A stretch of DNA of 64,000 nucleotides from Neobacillus niacini NBRC 15566 (GTDB lineage Bacteria > Bacillota > Bacilli > Bacillales > Cytobacillaceae), in the NCBI RefSeq assembly GCF_001591505.1, contig NZ_BCVA01000024.1, positions 1 through 64,000 on the forward strand, written 5' to 3'. Position numbers and translations under genes: made by a program. The stretch's first letter is position 1. Each line of letters opens with the position of its first letter. This document shows, one piece after another, positions 52,655 through 61,990 of this stretch. The notes beneath the pieces are model-generated. The model searched no databases. It was given only the letters and a program-made list of their open reading frames with translations, and had not been told where the DNA came from.

Positions 52655-53359
52655 TTATTGATATAAAAAAAGGTTGAGTTTATTTTTACGGTCGATTGTG
52701 GCTAATAAAACATTACCTACCTCAGTCTGATACTGGCTCCTTAGTGTGTTTATGAGCCAACCTTCATCCTTATTTAGTTGGTGGAGCTCATGAAGTTTAA
52801 TTTTGCCTTCTTTTATAATAGTCTTAGGAAGATCAAATGGCTCGGTAGCTAAGTTATATGTAGATGGGGTGATTGGTTGGTATTTTGGATCCAAAAAAAC
52901 GGACAACTTCCCATCTGCTTCCCACAATGCTAAGGCAACTTTCTTAACATCTTCTACTTTTTCCTCACGTAATTCTTCTAATAAAATATCGATGGATATT
53001 CTGGCTTTATTCAACCCTTTAACGATAATTTCTCCGTCTTTTACAAGTGTAATGGGTGCAGGAGTGATTAATTTTCTAACTCGTGGAAATCTTAATATTG
53101 AATAAACACTGCCAATATACAATACCACCAAAACTACTGTAGTCGTCAGAGAACCCTTTAATCCAAGGTGTTCATCTGACAGTGGATGGGCAATGATGTT
53201 CCCGATTATTAGAGCGATAGCAAAATCAATCACTCTAAGCTGAGCGATGGAACGCTGCCCCATTGCCTTCGCCACTAATATTAAAAAGAAATAGGCAAAG
53301 ACAGCACGTAAAACCCATTCTATTGTTGTTAAGGATTCCTGACTATGGAAGAAATTCAT
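52655..53359 (-). CDS. DUF421 membrane protein, YetF/YkjA family
   Basis: 234 residues from ATG 53359 (AAGGA 10 bases upstream; GTG 53377 also in frame). Three N-terminal helices with VAKAMGQRSIAQLRVIDFAI are typical of the family, then the cytoplasmic domain TPAPITLVKDGEIIVKGLNK and ILLEELREE. In bacilli these proteins occur in several copies and some are sporulation-linked; the molecular role is unknown. Confidence 0.85.
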   Translation of the reverse strand: MNFFHSQESLTTIEWVLRAVFAYFFLILVAKAMGQRSIAQLRVIDFAIALIIGNIIAHPLSDEHLGLKGSLTTTVVLVVLYIGSVYSILRFPRVRKLITPAPITLVKDGEIIVKGLNKARISIDILLEELREEKVEDVKKVALALWEADGKLSVFLDPKYQPITPSTYNLATEPFDLPKTIIKEGKIKLHELHQLNKDEGWLINTLRSQYQTEVGNVLLATIDRKNKLNLFLYQ

Positions 53360-53386
53360 CAAAGACACATCCTTCACAAGTTAAGT

Positions 53387-54442
53387 TTATTTTCCTAAAA
53401 ACTTAACACAAACCGGGTGTGGTACCTTAATATCAGATTGTAAAAGAGTTAATTTTCCGTTATTTTCATCTCGTTCAAATAGTACCAAGTTGCTGGATTC
53501 CTGATTAGAAGCAACGATAAAGTTACCGCTGGGATCGATGGCAAAATCTCTTGGCCAATCTCCTTCCGTAGAAGTATGTTCCACGAAACTTAGTTCACCA
53601 GTTTCTTCGACATGATAGACAGCAATACTATTATGACCGCGATTTCCTGCATATACAAAGCGGCCGTCCGCTGAAATATGGATAGCACTTCCTTGATTAT
53701 TTTCATTAAACGCTTCAGGAAGAGTAGAAATATATTGTAACTCTGTAAAATGACCATTTTCCGGATGATAGCGCAGAACAATTACCTCTGAACTAAATTC
53801 AGTCATAAGATACGCAAGTATACCATTAGGATGAAAAGTCAGGTGCCGAGGACCGCTGCCAGCTTTTAAAGGCAGTAGATGAGCTTTTATTAGTTTTCCA
53901 TCTGGACTTACTTCGTAAGTAGTAAGAGAATCTGTTCCTAAATCGATTGCGGTAAGATACTTTTCATCTGGAGTCAATCCAGTATAGTGTACATGCGGTT
54001 TTTCCTGCCTAGGGTCAGGTCCAGAACCCTCATGTTGGATAATAGAAGAGGCAGGCTGAATCGAGCCGGTTTCCGAATTAATTAGGAAGGATTCGACTGT
54101 CCCTTTATGATAATTACCGCTAAATACAAACTGATTCTTACTATCAACGCTCACATGGCAAGGAGGAGAACCTTCTGATAATTGTTTATTTATAGGCACA
54201 AGTTCTCCATTGTCTGTAATAGAAAAAGAAGCAAGTCCGCCTGAGTTACCCTCTTTCCCTACAGCGTATAAATATTTTTGATCCATTGATAGGGTGAGGT
54301 AGGTTGGATTCTCTATGAAAGCTACAGCTTTAATATCTGTTATTTTTTTTTCGGAACGATTTAATGTAAAGCTGTAAATTCCTTCGCTTTCGCCTTTGGT
54401 ATATGTACCAATATAGCCAAGTTGTAAATTAGGTGATGTCAT
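53387..54442 (-). CDS. Lactonase-family seven-bladed beta-propeller (6-phosphogluconolactonase-like, YkgB)
   Basis: 351 residues, no signal peptide. Opens with LGYIGTYTKGESEGIYSF, then repeated blades such as PCHVSVDSKNQFVFSGNYHK, GPRHLTFHPNGILAYLM and WPRDFAIDPSGNFIVASNQ. This matches the Lactonase (YbhE/YkgB) family, whose members hydrolyse 6-phosphogluconolactone or act as cytoplasmic propellers. RBS AAAAGGAGT. Single gene, separated from the cluster. Confidence 0.87.
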   Translation of the reverse strand: MTSPNLQLGYIGTYTKGESEGIYSFTLNRSEKKITDIKAVAFIENPTYLTLSMDQKYLYAVGKEGNSGGLASFSITDNGELVPINKQLSEGSPPCHVSVDSKNQFVFSGNYHKGTVESFLINSETGSIQPASSIIQHEGSGPDPRQEKPHVHYTGLTPDEKYLTAIDLGTDSLTTYEVSPDGKLIKAHLLPLKAGSGPRHLTFHPNGILAYLMTEFSSEVIVLRYHPENGHFTELQYISTLPEAFNENNQGSAIHISADGRFVYAGNRGHNSIAVYHVEETGELSFVEHTSTEGDWPRDFAIDPSGNFIVASNQESSNLVLFERDENNGKLTLLQSDIKVPHPVCVKFLGK

Positions 54443-54576
54443 GTAAAAAACTCCTTTTAAGATATTATCTCTTTATTTTAACCTTAGCAAAGCGCTTCAG
54501 TCTAATATGTGGAATTTTTATTTAAGTCACTATATAGTTAATAACATAAAGTAATTACTTAATAAGGAGTTCAATT

Positions 54577-55290
54577 ATGGCGCAGAAGAAAAAGAAAGTT
54601 AACAAAACCCAAAAATCTACATCATCAAAATTTGTTTTTTGGATTATTGGATTAATCGCAATTGCTGTTATTGGATTTATCTTTTTAGCCAACAACGACA
54701 AATCAGATGATAATGCTAAAGAAGAGATTGATTATTCCAACCAGCCTTTTCTAGGGGAAGAATCAGCCCCTGTTTCAATTGTAGAATTTGGCGATTATAA
54801 GTGTCCAAATTGCAAAAACTTTACTGACAACGTAGTACCGCTAATAGTAAAAGAATTTGTTGACACAGGCAGGGCAAAATTTTATTATTTCAATTATCCA
54901 TTTATTAATGTTGATTCAGATCGGACAGCTAAATTTTCCGAGGCAGTCTATCATGAGTTAGGCAACGAAAAGTTTTGGGAATTTCATGAACTTATTTATG
55001 ATAAGCAGCCAGAAGATACACGATACGAAAAGATTGATGTTTTCACCGAGGAATTTTTAACCGAAACTTTAGAAGAAATGGCTACTGAGGAAGAGGTTAA
55101 GAAGGTAGTGGCTTATTTTGATACAAAAGCTCCCGAAGACGCTTGGAAGAGTGACGAGGCTCTTGGAGGGAAATTAGGGGTTAGTGGAACACCGACCATT
55201 TTTGTTAATGGGAAGCGATTTGATGGACAAACCATGGACGATTTAAACAAATTAGTTGAGGAAGCGGCGAAGGAGAAAGGGAATGAATAA
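54577..55290 (+). CDS. bdbD: Membrane-anchored thiol-disulfide oxidoreductase BdbD
   Basis: 237 residues. Basic N-terminus, one transmembrane anchor (about 19-37), then a DsbA-like thioredoxin domain with the active site YKCPNCKNF (Cys76/Cys79) and the cis-proline loop GVSGTPTIFVNGKRF. It oxidises extracytoplasmic cysteines into disulfides. The last 8 bases overlap the bdbC start. Confidence 0.92.
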   Translation: MAQKKKKVNKTQKSTSSKFVFWIIGLIAIAVIGFIFLANNDKSDDNAKEEIDYSNQPFLGEESAPVSIVEFGDYKCPNCKNFTDNVVPLIVKEFVDTGRAKFYYFNYPFINVDSDRTAKFSEAVYHELGNEKFWEFHELIYDKQPEDTRYEKIDVFTEEFLTETLEEMATEEEVKKVVAYFDTKAPEDAWKSDEALGGKLGVSGTPTIFVNGKRFDGQTMDDLNKLVEEAAKEKGNE

Positions 55291-55690
55291 ACCTTTACTG
55301 CTTGCATGGGTTACAGCACTTATTGCGACCATTGGAAGTTTGTATTTTAGTGAAGTTCTCTACTATATACCCTGTACGCTTTGTTGGTATCAGAGAATTT
55401 TTATGTATCCATTAGCAATCATACTGGGGATTGCTTTTTACCGGAATGATAATGAAATTGTGAAATACACATTACCATTGTCGATTATTGGAATGCTCAT
55501 TTCAGGCTACCACACAGCTCTGCAAAAGATTCCTTATTTGCAGCAATTTGAAATGTGTAAAAGTGGTGTGCCTTGCTCAAAAGATTATATTAATTGGCTA
55601 GGATTTATCACCATTCCAATCTTGGCGTTTACCGCCTTCACGATTATTACCATCTGCTTCGTTTTCATTGCTCGAAACAACAACAAATAA
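55283..55690 (+). CDS. bdbC: Disulfide oxidoreductase BdbC (DsbB-like quinone reductase)
   Basis: 135 residues from ATG 55283 (AAAGGG upstream; the in-frame ATG at 55256 lies inside bdbD). Four transmembrane helices, with the CTLC pair in the first external loop (YIPCTLCWYQRIF) and the second cysteine pair CKSGVPC. It reoxidises BdbD and passes electrons to quinone. The two-gene operon ends in a strong hairpin. Confidence 0.92.
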   Translation: MNKPLLLAWVTALIATIGSLYFSEVLYYIPCTLCWYQRIFMYPLAIILGIAFYRNDNEIVKYTLPLSIIGMLISGYHTALQKIPYLQQFEMCKSGVPCSKDYINWLGFITIPILAFTAFTIITICFVFIARNNNK

Positions 55691-55717
55691 GACTCAGCAT
55701 TTGCTGAGTCTTATTTG
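55686..55717. terminator. Bidirectional terminator between bdbC and dps
   Basis: AAATAAGACTCAGCA and TGCTGAGTCTTATTT form a perfect 15 bp stem with a 2-base loop. Confidence 0.9.
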
Positions 55718-55731
55718 TTTATTTCCTTAAA

Positions 55732-56178
55732 TTAAATCGATTTGCCAAGGAATGCTGTTAACATCCATACATGTTTTTCTAAACCAGAATGAATGGCAAG
55801 GAGCATATCACCTGTGGTTTCATCATCCATATCTCCGGCAATGCTCATACCTTCTTTTAATTCACCAATTATAATTGAAAAATCATTTATAATGGTTTGA
55901 ACCATTTCCTCAGCAGTTTCGCTTCCATTTGCTTCTTGAACCGATGAAAGTTCTAGACACTCTTTCATCGTTGCAACTGGATTCCCTCCGATTGCAAGTA
56001 ATCGTTCTGCTAATTCATCTACATGCAATCCGGCTTCGTTATAGAATTCCTCAAATTTAGCGTGTAGGGTAAAAAACTGACCACCCTTTACGTACCAATG
56101 GTAGTTATGTAATTTGATATACAATACTGACCAGTTTGCAATTTGTTTGTTAAGTATGCTGACTAACTGATTTTCCAT
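55732..56178 (-). CDS. dps: Dps-family ferritin-like DNA/iron protection protein
   Basis: 148 residues, one four-helix bundle. The Dps ferroxidase ligands are visible in [40 protein letters not shown] and the closing helix [14 protein letters not shown]. It sequesters iron and hydrogen peroxide and may bind DNA. B. subtilis has paralogues (Dps, MrgA) with different control; no clear PerR box or sigma-B promoter could be assigned in the 100 bases upstream. Confidence 0.92.
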   Translation of the reverse strand: MENQLVSILNKQIANWSVLYIKLHNYHWYVKGGQFFTLHAKFEEFYNEAGLHVDELAERLLAIGGNPVATMKECLELSSVQEANGSETAEEMVQTIINDFSIIIGELKEGMSIAGDMDDETTGDMLLAIHSGLEKHVWMLTAFLGKSI

Positions 56179-56535
56179 TATGAACCCTCCATCATTTTGT
56201 CTTCTATTATATTATTACCAAAGATTTAGGGAGAAACCTGTGAAAAATCAAGGGATATTTTGTCAATTTGGTGAAAGGTATCATTGTTACATTGGTATTT
56301 CATGAAATAAGCCTGAAATAGAATGTAATAATTTTTCCTTAGTTATCCATTAGTGGGAAAAAGAAGGGAATGATAACAAGTTGGTTAACTATTCCATTTA
56401 ATAGATAAATGCTTTCATAGCAGGAGCGATTTATGCTATTCTTGCACTGGTTATTTTTGGCTAATGAATAAGTATGTTACAACTGATAGCCTTATTAGTA
56501 GAGAAAACAACGAGAATACTAGGAGGCTATAAAAC
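56179..56535. other. Intergenic region without recognised elements
   Basis: A 357-base A/T-rich gap between divergent genes. Only the two Shine-Dalgarno regions are clear, and no hairpin, repeat or convincing promoter pair could be picked. No ORF longer than about 20 codons with an RBS was seen. Confidence 0.5.
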
Positions 56536-57129
56536 ATGAATAAATTAAAAAAACTTGTTATTGCAGCGGGATTAATCTTTTCAATGTCAGCATTTACTGG
56601 TGTGACCAAGTCAGAAGCAGCAACTACTCACAAAATTCAATATGGTGAGACATATTGGAAAATTGCTAAAGGATTTGGTATTCCAGTTAATAGCTTAATG
56701 AGTGCGAACAATAGTAAGCCACTTATTGCAGGACAATATATGACTCTGCCAAACTCTCCAATTTCAGCGGCAGATGAAGAATTAATGGCAAAACTTGTTC
56801 GTGCAGAAGCCGTTGGTGAGCCATATGCCGGAAAGGTAGCTGTTGCAACTGTTATTCTAAACCGAGTGAAAAGTCCAGACTTCCCTAACACCGTTCGTGG
56901 AGTCATTTATCAAATTTCAAATGGACACTATGCATTCACGCCAGTTCAAAACGGTCAAATTAATCAGCCAGCTGACTTAGCGTCCAAAAGGGCAGTGAAT
57001 GAAGCAATCGCTTTGATGGGTAAAGGAAATGGTTCTTTATTTTTCTACAATCCAAAAACAGCCGTTAGTGATTGGATCTTTTCACGTGAAGTAACCGTGA
57101 CAATTGGAAATCATCGTTTTGCACGATAA
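56536..57129 (+). CDS. Secreted LysM cell-wall hydrolase (SleB/CwlJ catalytic domain, YkvT-like)
   Basis: 197 residues: signal peptide (1-28, ending KSEA), one LysM module (about 31-73: HKIQYGETYWKIAKGFGIPV) and a hydrolase_2 domain (about 80-197) with the catalytic Glu region LVRAEAVGEPYAGKVAVATV, NRVKSPDFPNTVRGVIYQ and SLFFYNPKTA. It is a peptidoglycan glucosaminidase/lytic type, related to spore cortex-lytic SleB and to vegetative YkvT. RBS AGGAGG. Confidence 0.9.
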   Translation: MNKLKKLVIAAGLIFSMSAFTGVTKSEAATTHKIQYGETYWKIAKGFGIPVNSLMSANNSKPLIAGQYMTLPNSPISAADEELMAKLVRAEAVGEPYAGKVAVATVILNRVKSPDFPNTVRGVIYQISNGHYAFTPVQNGQINQPADLASKRAVNEAIALMGKGNGSLFFYNPKTAVSDWIFSREVTVTIGNHRFAR

Positions 57130-57132
57130 TCA

Positions 57133-57172
57133 GGGGACGCTTGGAGACATTTCCAGGCGTTTTTTTTATGTT
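57133..57172 (+). terminator. Terminator of the LysM hydrolase gene
   Basis: ACGCTTGGA and TCCAGGCGT pair (one G-T), followed by eight T. Confidence 0.85.
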
Positions 57173-57306
57173 ATTGATCGGAACAACAATCTCAAGTATA
57201 TAGTTTAATCAATCCATTTTAAATAAACCTACATCATAGGATAGTAAGTATAAGCGCAAAATAGCTTTGTCAGCCAAATTACTAATATAAAGAAAGAGGT
57301 TTAAGA

Positions 57307-58164
57307 ATGGATCAAGAGATTTCTTATGGCAGTGATTATAAATTTATCCCCGCAACTTCAATAGCCAGTGGTATTGGCATAGAGGTCCTGCCCGATTTAT
57401 ATAGCCACACCATCCAAATTGTAAATATCTGTTTAGTCGGAAATCCCGAAGCAAAGAATTTTGTTTTAGTTGACGCTGGAATGCCTGAATCAGCTAACGA
57501 GATTATTTCTGTAACGGAAGATCGTTTCGGTGCTAATAGCCGGCCGCAAGCCATTATTTTAACACATGGTCATTTTGATCATGTAGGAGCCATTATTGAA
57601 TTAGTCAAGTATTGGAATGTCCCTGTATATGCACATGAATTAGAATTTCCTTTTTTGACTGGAAAAATGAGTTATCCAGAGCCAGACCCTACTGTAGAAG
57701 GCGGTTTGGTTGCTAAAATGTCGCCGATGTTTCCCAATGAACCAATTAATTTAGGGAATCATATTCAATTCCTTCCTTCTGATGGAAGTGTGCCGCACTT
57801 GTCGGGATACCGCTGGATACATACTCCGGGGCATAGTCCCGGACATGTGTCACTATTTAGGGATCAAGATCGTTCTCTGATAGCGGGAGATGCATTTATT
57901 ACAGTTAAACAAGATTCACTTTATAAGGTTCTTACACAAGAAATGGAAGTAAATGGACCACCAAGATATCTTACAACCGATTGGCAAGCTGCTTGGGAAT
58001 CGGTTAGAAAATTGGAGGCACTGCAGCCAACCACGGCTGTAACTGGCCATGGAATTCCATTATCAGGTGAAATGCTGGCTAATGGTCTGAAAAAGTTAGT
58101 TAATGACTTTGAGCAAATTGCTATTCCAGACTATGGTAAGTACGTTAATAAAAATAAACATTAG
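57307..58164 (+). CDS. Metallo-beta-lactamase-fold hydrolase
   Basis: 285 residues. The binuclear metal motif is LTHGHFDHVGAI, with a further ligand His in HTPGHSPGHVSLF and Asp in IAGDAFI, and a last His in AVTGHGIPLSG. No signal peptide. Similar proteins act on thioesters, lactones or glyoxalase substrates; the reaction here is not specified. RBS AAAGAGG. A terminator follows. Confidence 0.9.
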   Translation: MDQEISYGSDYKFIPATSIASGIGIEVLPDLYSHTIQIVNICLVGNPEAKNFVLVDAGMPESANEIISVTEDRFGANSRPQAIILTHGHFDHVGAIIELVKYWNVPVYAHELEFPFLTGKMSYPEPDPTVEGGLVAKMSPMFPNEPINLGNHIQFLPSDGSVPHLSGYRWIHTPGHSPGHVSLFRDQDRSLIAGDAFITVKQDSLYKVLTQEMEVNGPPRYLTTDWQAAWESVRKLEALQPTTAVTGHGIPLSGEMLANGLKKLVNDFEQIAIPDYGKYVNKNKH

Positions 58165-58180
58165 ATAGGTTGAATAGCTT

Positions 58181-58220
58181 CAGAAAGCCGATTATCACAT
58201 GGAGATAATCGGCTTTAACT
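58181..58220 (+). terminator. Terminator of the MBL hydrolase gene
   Basis: AAAGCCGATTATC and GATAATCGGCTTT form a 13 bp stem; little T run follows. Confidence 0.75.
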
Positions 58221-58331
58221 GTTCCTTTCTATAAAAAGAAATTAAGCCGTATTTTAGAATCCTCTTTAAAAACAACTCTTTACTGTGTTACGATAACGAA
58301 ATAAAGTGGACTGGAAAAGAGGGTGGGTTAA

Positions 58332-59471
58332 GTGATAAAAACAATCTTATTTGACGTTGATGGAGTCTTATTAAGTGAAGAGCATTATTTTGACGCCTCT
58401 GCACTAACCGTATGGGAATTGTTAATAAGTAATAATTATTTGGCATTGGCACCTGAGAAATTTAAAACAGATTATAGTAAAGCAGAGATTAAGAGTATTC
58501 GGGAGACTGTATTCGGAAAGCATGATGAAGTTCTAAAGCTCATGAAGTCAAGGGGGCTCAATGCGAATTGGGATATGATTTATTTGTCTTTTGGCCATCA
58601 ACTAATCCATCTCTTATCTCAAATAAAGGAAAAAGAAAATAGCAGCATCAACAACTGGCTGCAGGAACCCATCACAAGAGAAGTGCTGCTTGATATAGGC
58701 AGGGTATTACGTAATTATCCAGTTAATCAAGATTTCGATCTATTTGTATCTGATTTTGGAGAATCAAAGGAAACAAAGCAAGAATTGTTCAATTATCTTA
58801 ATCAATTAGCGGAAGAGAGACTCGGGGTTCAAACAGAAATCTTTAGCGGAATCAATGCACTTTGGTCAGTATGTGAGCATGTCAGTCAAGAATGGTATGT
58901 TGGCGATGAGAATGTAGAAAAATCCACTGGCAAACCTTCTGTTCAATTAGGAAAGAAAGGCTTTTTAGCGAATGAAACCACATTGGCTGCTAAAACAGAG
59001 ATAGAAGCACTCTTTTCATTCCTAAAAGATTCTGGAGTAAAAATAGGAATTGGAACGGGGAGACCTGAGCTTGAAACCATTCAACCCTTTCACCACTTAA
59101 ACTGGCTAAAATATTTTGATATCAATCATATTGTCACTGCAGATGATGTGCTCAAAGCAGAAAAGGGATTAAACGAAAGACGGTCACTCTCAAAACCAGA
59201 TCCATTTACGTACATTATGGGGCTAAAAGGAAGAAATACTTCAGTAGAGGATTGTTTGCGTACTACTTTGCCAATATCAAATGGAGAAGAGGTATTAGTT
59301 GTCGGGGATTCACTGGCGGACTTGCTGGCTGCACAAAAAATGGAATGTCAATTTGCTGCAGTGTTAACTGGATTATCAGGAAAAGACGCAAGAAGTGACT
59401 TTGAAAAGCACGCTGCAGACTATATTCTCGATACAGTGCTTGATGTGAGAGAAATAATCGAGAAAAACTAA
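58332..59471 (+). CDS. Large HAD-superfamily hydrolase
   Basis: 379 residues, longer than most phosphoglycolate-phosphatase-like HADs (about 220). Motif I is ILFDVDGVLL (nucleophile Asp8 and Asp10), motif II IGIGTGRPELET, the motif III lysine is in RRSLSKPDPFTYIM, and motif IV is VLVVGDSLADLLAAQ. About 200 residues between motifs I and II form a large helical cap, so the substrate is probably bulky. GTG start (gtgataaaaac). No partner genes. Confidence 0.85.
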   Translation: MIKTILFDVDGVLLSEEHYFDASALTVWELLISNNYLALAPEKFKTDYSKAEIKSIRETVFGKHDEVLKLMKSRGLNANWDMIYLSFGHQLIHLLSQIKEKENSSINNWLQEPITREVLLDIGRVLRNYPVNQDFDLFVSDFGESKETKQELFNYLNQLAEERLGVQTEIFSGINALWSVCEHVSQEWYVGDENVEKSTGKPSVQLGKKGFLANETTLAAKTEIEALFSFLKDSGVKIGIGTGRPELETIQPFHHLNWLKYFDINHIVTADDVLKAEKGLNERRSLSKPDPFTYIMGLKGRNTSVEDCLRTTLPISNGEEVLVVGDSLADLLAAQKMECQFAAVLTGLSGKDARSDFEKHAADYILDTVLDVREIIEKN

Positions 59472-59500
59472 GAGGGATTGCCGAGCAATCCCTCTTAGTT
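59466..59500. terminator. Perfect hairpin after the HAD gene
   Basis: AACTAAGAGGGATTGC and GCAATCCCTCTTAGTT form a 16 bp perfect stem with a 3-base loop. It has no T run, so efficiency as a terminator is uncertain. Confidence 0.6.
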
Positions 59501-59571
59501 CGTATCTGATGGTTGATCGGATTGCAACTGAAAAATAAACGAAACTTATTTTTAGCTCAAGCGAGAGAGAT

Positions 59572-59735
59572 TAGCCCCAATTCGTTACCTTTTACCCGCC
59601 TTTCCAGTTAGAAAGGGCACGAATAGCCTCTATTCGTTACCGTATATCCGTATTTCCAGATAGAACGGGCATGAATAATAGCCCCAAGCGTTACCGGTTT
59701 CCCGCCTTTCTAGTTAGAACGAGCACAAATAGCTC
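59572..59735. repeat. Three-copy tandem repeat, period 51-55 bp
   Basis: Units begin near 59572, 59624 and 59679 with TAGCCyC, then the core CGTTACC, a variable tetrad, CCCGCCTTTCCAGTTAGAA and GGGCACGAA. A truncated fourth start is at 59730. Copy 2 is the most diverged. It is non-coding (multiple stops) and lies between the HAD and serA genes. Each unit has short internal inverted arms (ATTCGT / ACGAAT). Confidence 0.8.
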
Positions 59736-59773
59736 GTAGAATAAACCTCGAGAATTAACCATCAAATATTAAA

Positions 59774-59798
59774 GACCAAATCCATAACAGATTTGGCC
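59774..59798 (-). terminator. Weak terminator downstream of serA
   Basis: CCAAATC and GATTTGG (59776-59782 with 59790-59796) make a 7 bp stem; T-rich TCTTTAATATTT follows on the minus strand. Confidence 0.5.
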
Positions 59799-59810
59799 AG
59801 CATCAATTAG

Positions 59811-61445
59811 TTATTTAACCTTTTCAAGCTCCTGCTTTCCTGGATAAAAGGAATCTACATTCGCTAACTCCAGTGATTGAGCTTCGTTTAAACCATTAAT
59901 AAGTGTAAGGGCTTTGATAACCTCCGGAGTAATCTGCTTATCAAGTGTTAAGACCATGATTGCTTCTCCGCCAACAGCTGTTCTGCCTACTTGCATCGTT
60001 CCGATATTAATTTGATAATCCCCAAGAAGAGATCCAACCTTACCAATCATACCAGGCACGTCCTGATGTTTTACAAGTAAGAGATGGCTTTCAGGTCTTA
60101 CATCAATGCGATAGTCATTAATTTTTACGATTCTAGCACCATAGCCATTTAATACGGTTGCTCCGATTTTGGCTGTTTCCAATCCTTTTGTAATGGAGAG
60201 TTCCATATAATTGGCGAAACCTTTATTCGTAGCATTTTTTTGCACATTATAGGAAACACCTTGCTCCTTTAAAAGATGAAGAGCATTAATTAAATTAACC
60301 GAGTCACTTAAATGATGGGATAAAACACCTTTAATCATGGTTCGTGTTAATAGTTCTGTATCTTCTTCAATTAAATCTCCATAATAATTAATTTCAATTT
60401 TAGAAGGAGCATGCTTTAATAGTTGAACCACTAGCTGCCCCACTTGTTCTCCAAGCAGTAAGTATGGCTGCATTTTTTGCTGCGTTTCACCTGACATCTG
60501 CGGCATATTCACAGCATTGCGGATGGATTGTGTTTCAAGAATTTCAATAATTTCTTCACTGACCTCTTGAGCTACTTTCTCTTGTGCTTCTACAGTGGAA
60601 GCTCCTAAATGCGGGGTAACAATAATATTGGGATTGTCCAGCAATTCTGGATCGGCAACAGGTTCCTTTTCAAAAACGTCGAGTGCGGCACCTGCAACCT
60701 GGCCAGTTCGAATCGCCCTAACTAAAGCCTTTTCATCAATAATTCCACCTCTGGCGACATTGATAAATCGTACTCCCCTTTTTGTCTTGCTTAAGTATTC
60801 GTCGTTGACTAAACCTTTTGTATCATTTGTAAGTGGTGTATGAATGGTTATGAAATCCGACTCGCGTGCGATTAAATCGAGGCTTGCCTTTTTCATTCCA
60901 AGTTTCTCAGCTCTTTCCTCTGTTAAATAGGGGTCATATCCCAAGATATTCATCCCAAAGCTCTTAGCACGCTTTGCGACTTCGGTTCCGATTTTACCCA
61001 TACCAATGACACCAAGAGTTTTTTTGTATAATTCTACTCCCTTAAAAGAATTTCGATCCCATTCTCCGCCAACAGTCTTTTTGTGGGCTTGCGGAATCAT
61101 TCTCGCCATAGAGAGCATCATCGCTAATGTGTGTTCTGTAGCGGCAATCGTGTTGGCACCAGGAGCATTTATGACGATAATTCCTTTCCCAGTAGCAGCA
61201 TTCACATCGATATTATCTACACCTACACCCGCTCTAGCAATTACCTTAAGTCTGTCAGCATATTGAAGCAGTTCTGATGTAACCTTCGTTTGACTGCGGA
61301 CAATTAAAGCCTCGTAATCTCCAATAATATCCTTTAGCTCTTCAAACTTTAAAGTAGGCTGGCGCTCTACAATAAAATTAGGGTGGTCAAACAAACTCTT
61401 TAAACCAGAATCACTAATACCATCGGTTACTAGTACCTTAAACAT
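59811..61445 (-). CDS. serA: D-3-phosphoglycerate dehydrogenase
   Basis: 544 residues, the long type I enzyme. N-terminal substrate domain, NAD-binding domain (TLGVIGMGKIGTEVAKRAKS), catalytic Arg in NVARGGIIDEKAL and the His/Glu pair near VTPHLGASTVEAQE, an intervening domain (about 320-450) and a C-terminal ACT domain (about 452-525: LLVKHQDVPGMIGKVGSLLG) for serine feedback. First step of serine synthesis from glycolysis. RBS AGAGGATG. Preceded by a T-box leader. Confidence 0.95.
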   Translation of the reverse strand: MFKVLVTDGISDSGLKSLFDHPNFIVERQPTLKFEELKDIIGDYEALIVRSQTKVTSELLQYADRLKVIARAGVGVDNIDVNAATGKGIIVINAPGANTIAATEHTLAMMLSMARMIPQAHKKTVGGEWDRNSFKGVELYKKTLGVIGMGKIGTEVAKRAKSFGMNILGYDPYLTEERAEKLGMKKASLDLIARESDFITIHTPLTNDTKGLVNDEYLSKTKRGVRFINVARGGIIDEKALVRAIRTGQVAGAALDVFEKEPVADPELLDNPNIIVTPHLGASTVEAQEKVAQEVSEEIIEILETQSIRNAVNMPQMSGETQQKMQPYLLLGEQVGQLVVQLLKHAPSKIEINYYGDLIEEDTELLTRTMIKGVLSHHLSDSVNLINALHLLKEQGVSYNVQKNATNKGFANYMELSITKGLETAKIGATVLNGYGARIVKINDYRIDVRPESHLLLVKHQDVPGMIGKVGSLLGDYQINIGTMQVGRTAVGGEAIMVLTLDKQITPEVIKALTLINGLNEAQSLELANVDSFYPGKQELEKVK

Positions 61446-61493
61446 CTTTTAACTCATCCTCTCGTATTTCTAATTTTTTTTAAAAAAATAAAA

Positions 61494-61740
61494 AGTCCCT
61501 CATAACAGGACAGAGTTGTCTTGTTATGAGGGACGTGATCAACGTGGTGCCACCCTCTTTTGCTGCAAATCGTTATGCAGCCTCCATAGGTTAACGGGGG
61601 ATCCCGGGCATTCCTACTAAAATTTCAGTCTGCCAGTTCAGAAGGGCTGGGCAAGTTTAAGAAATTGCACCGGTTCACAGCTGCCACCGGCTCTCTGAAG
61701 CATTCTCTTAATGCCGTCTTCATCATTACATTTAATTTAG
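61494..61740 (-). promoter_or_regulatory. T-box riboswitch upstream of serA
   Basis: On the minus strand the leader has Stem I elements AGAGAGCCGGTGGCAG and GAACCGGTGC, then the antiterminator T-box GGGTGGCACCACG (61557-61541 region) and a terminator GTCCCTCATAAC / GTTATGAGGGAC followed by T. Uncharged tRNA binding would favour readthrough into serA. The specifier loop region reads TTCTGAACTGG, in which UCU (Ser) is a possible specifier codon; tRNA-Ser is therefore inferred and needs folding to confirm. Confidence 0.92.
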
Positions 61741-61760
61741 ATTACCTGAATTTAAAGAAT

Positions 61761-61790
61761 ATTCTACATGGATACCTTTGCGATTGTAAA
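61761..61790 (-). promoter_or_regulatory. Sigma-A promoter of the serA T-box leader
   Basis: On the minus strand TTTACA (61790-61785) and TAGAAT (61766-61761), spacer 18 bases, about 20 bases upstream of the T-box leader. Confidence 0.6.
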
Positions 61791-61904
61791 GGGTAAAATA
61801 AATAATTTTTTGAGTATTCAAATTAAAAAATTTTTTGAAAAAAGGAAGACCAATACTAGCATGGAGGTAAGCGATTACATTGAATTTTTAAAAAAATTAG
61901 TCTA

Positions 61905-61933
61905 TTGTAAATATATTAAGAGAATAATATAAT
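61905..61933 (+). promoter_or_regulatory. Sigma-A promoter of hom-thrB
   Basis: TTGTAA (61905-61910) and TATAAT (61928-61933), spacer 17, about 58 bases upstream of the hom start codon. The leader is short and shows no riboswitch. Confidence 0.8.
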
Positions 61934-61990
61934 GTCTACTATATAAAGACAATTGTGCGTATGCGATAGACAGATCAGGAGGGACTATTT

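Noticed and set aside
56179..56260. PerR box or sigma-B promoter upstream of dps
   Set aside because: A/T-rich sequence resembles parts of both, but neither consensus is met with correct spacing.
61861..61932. 23-codon ORF upstream of hom as a leader peptide
   Set aside because: It overlaps the -35/-10 promoter of hom, so it would be upstream of the transcript start, and it has no Shine-Dalgarno.
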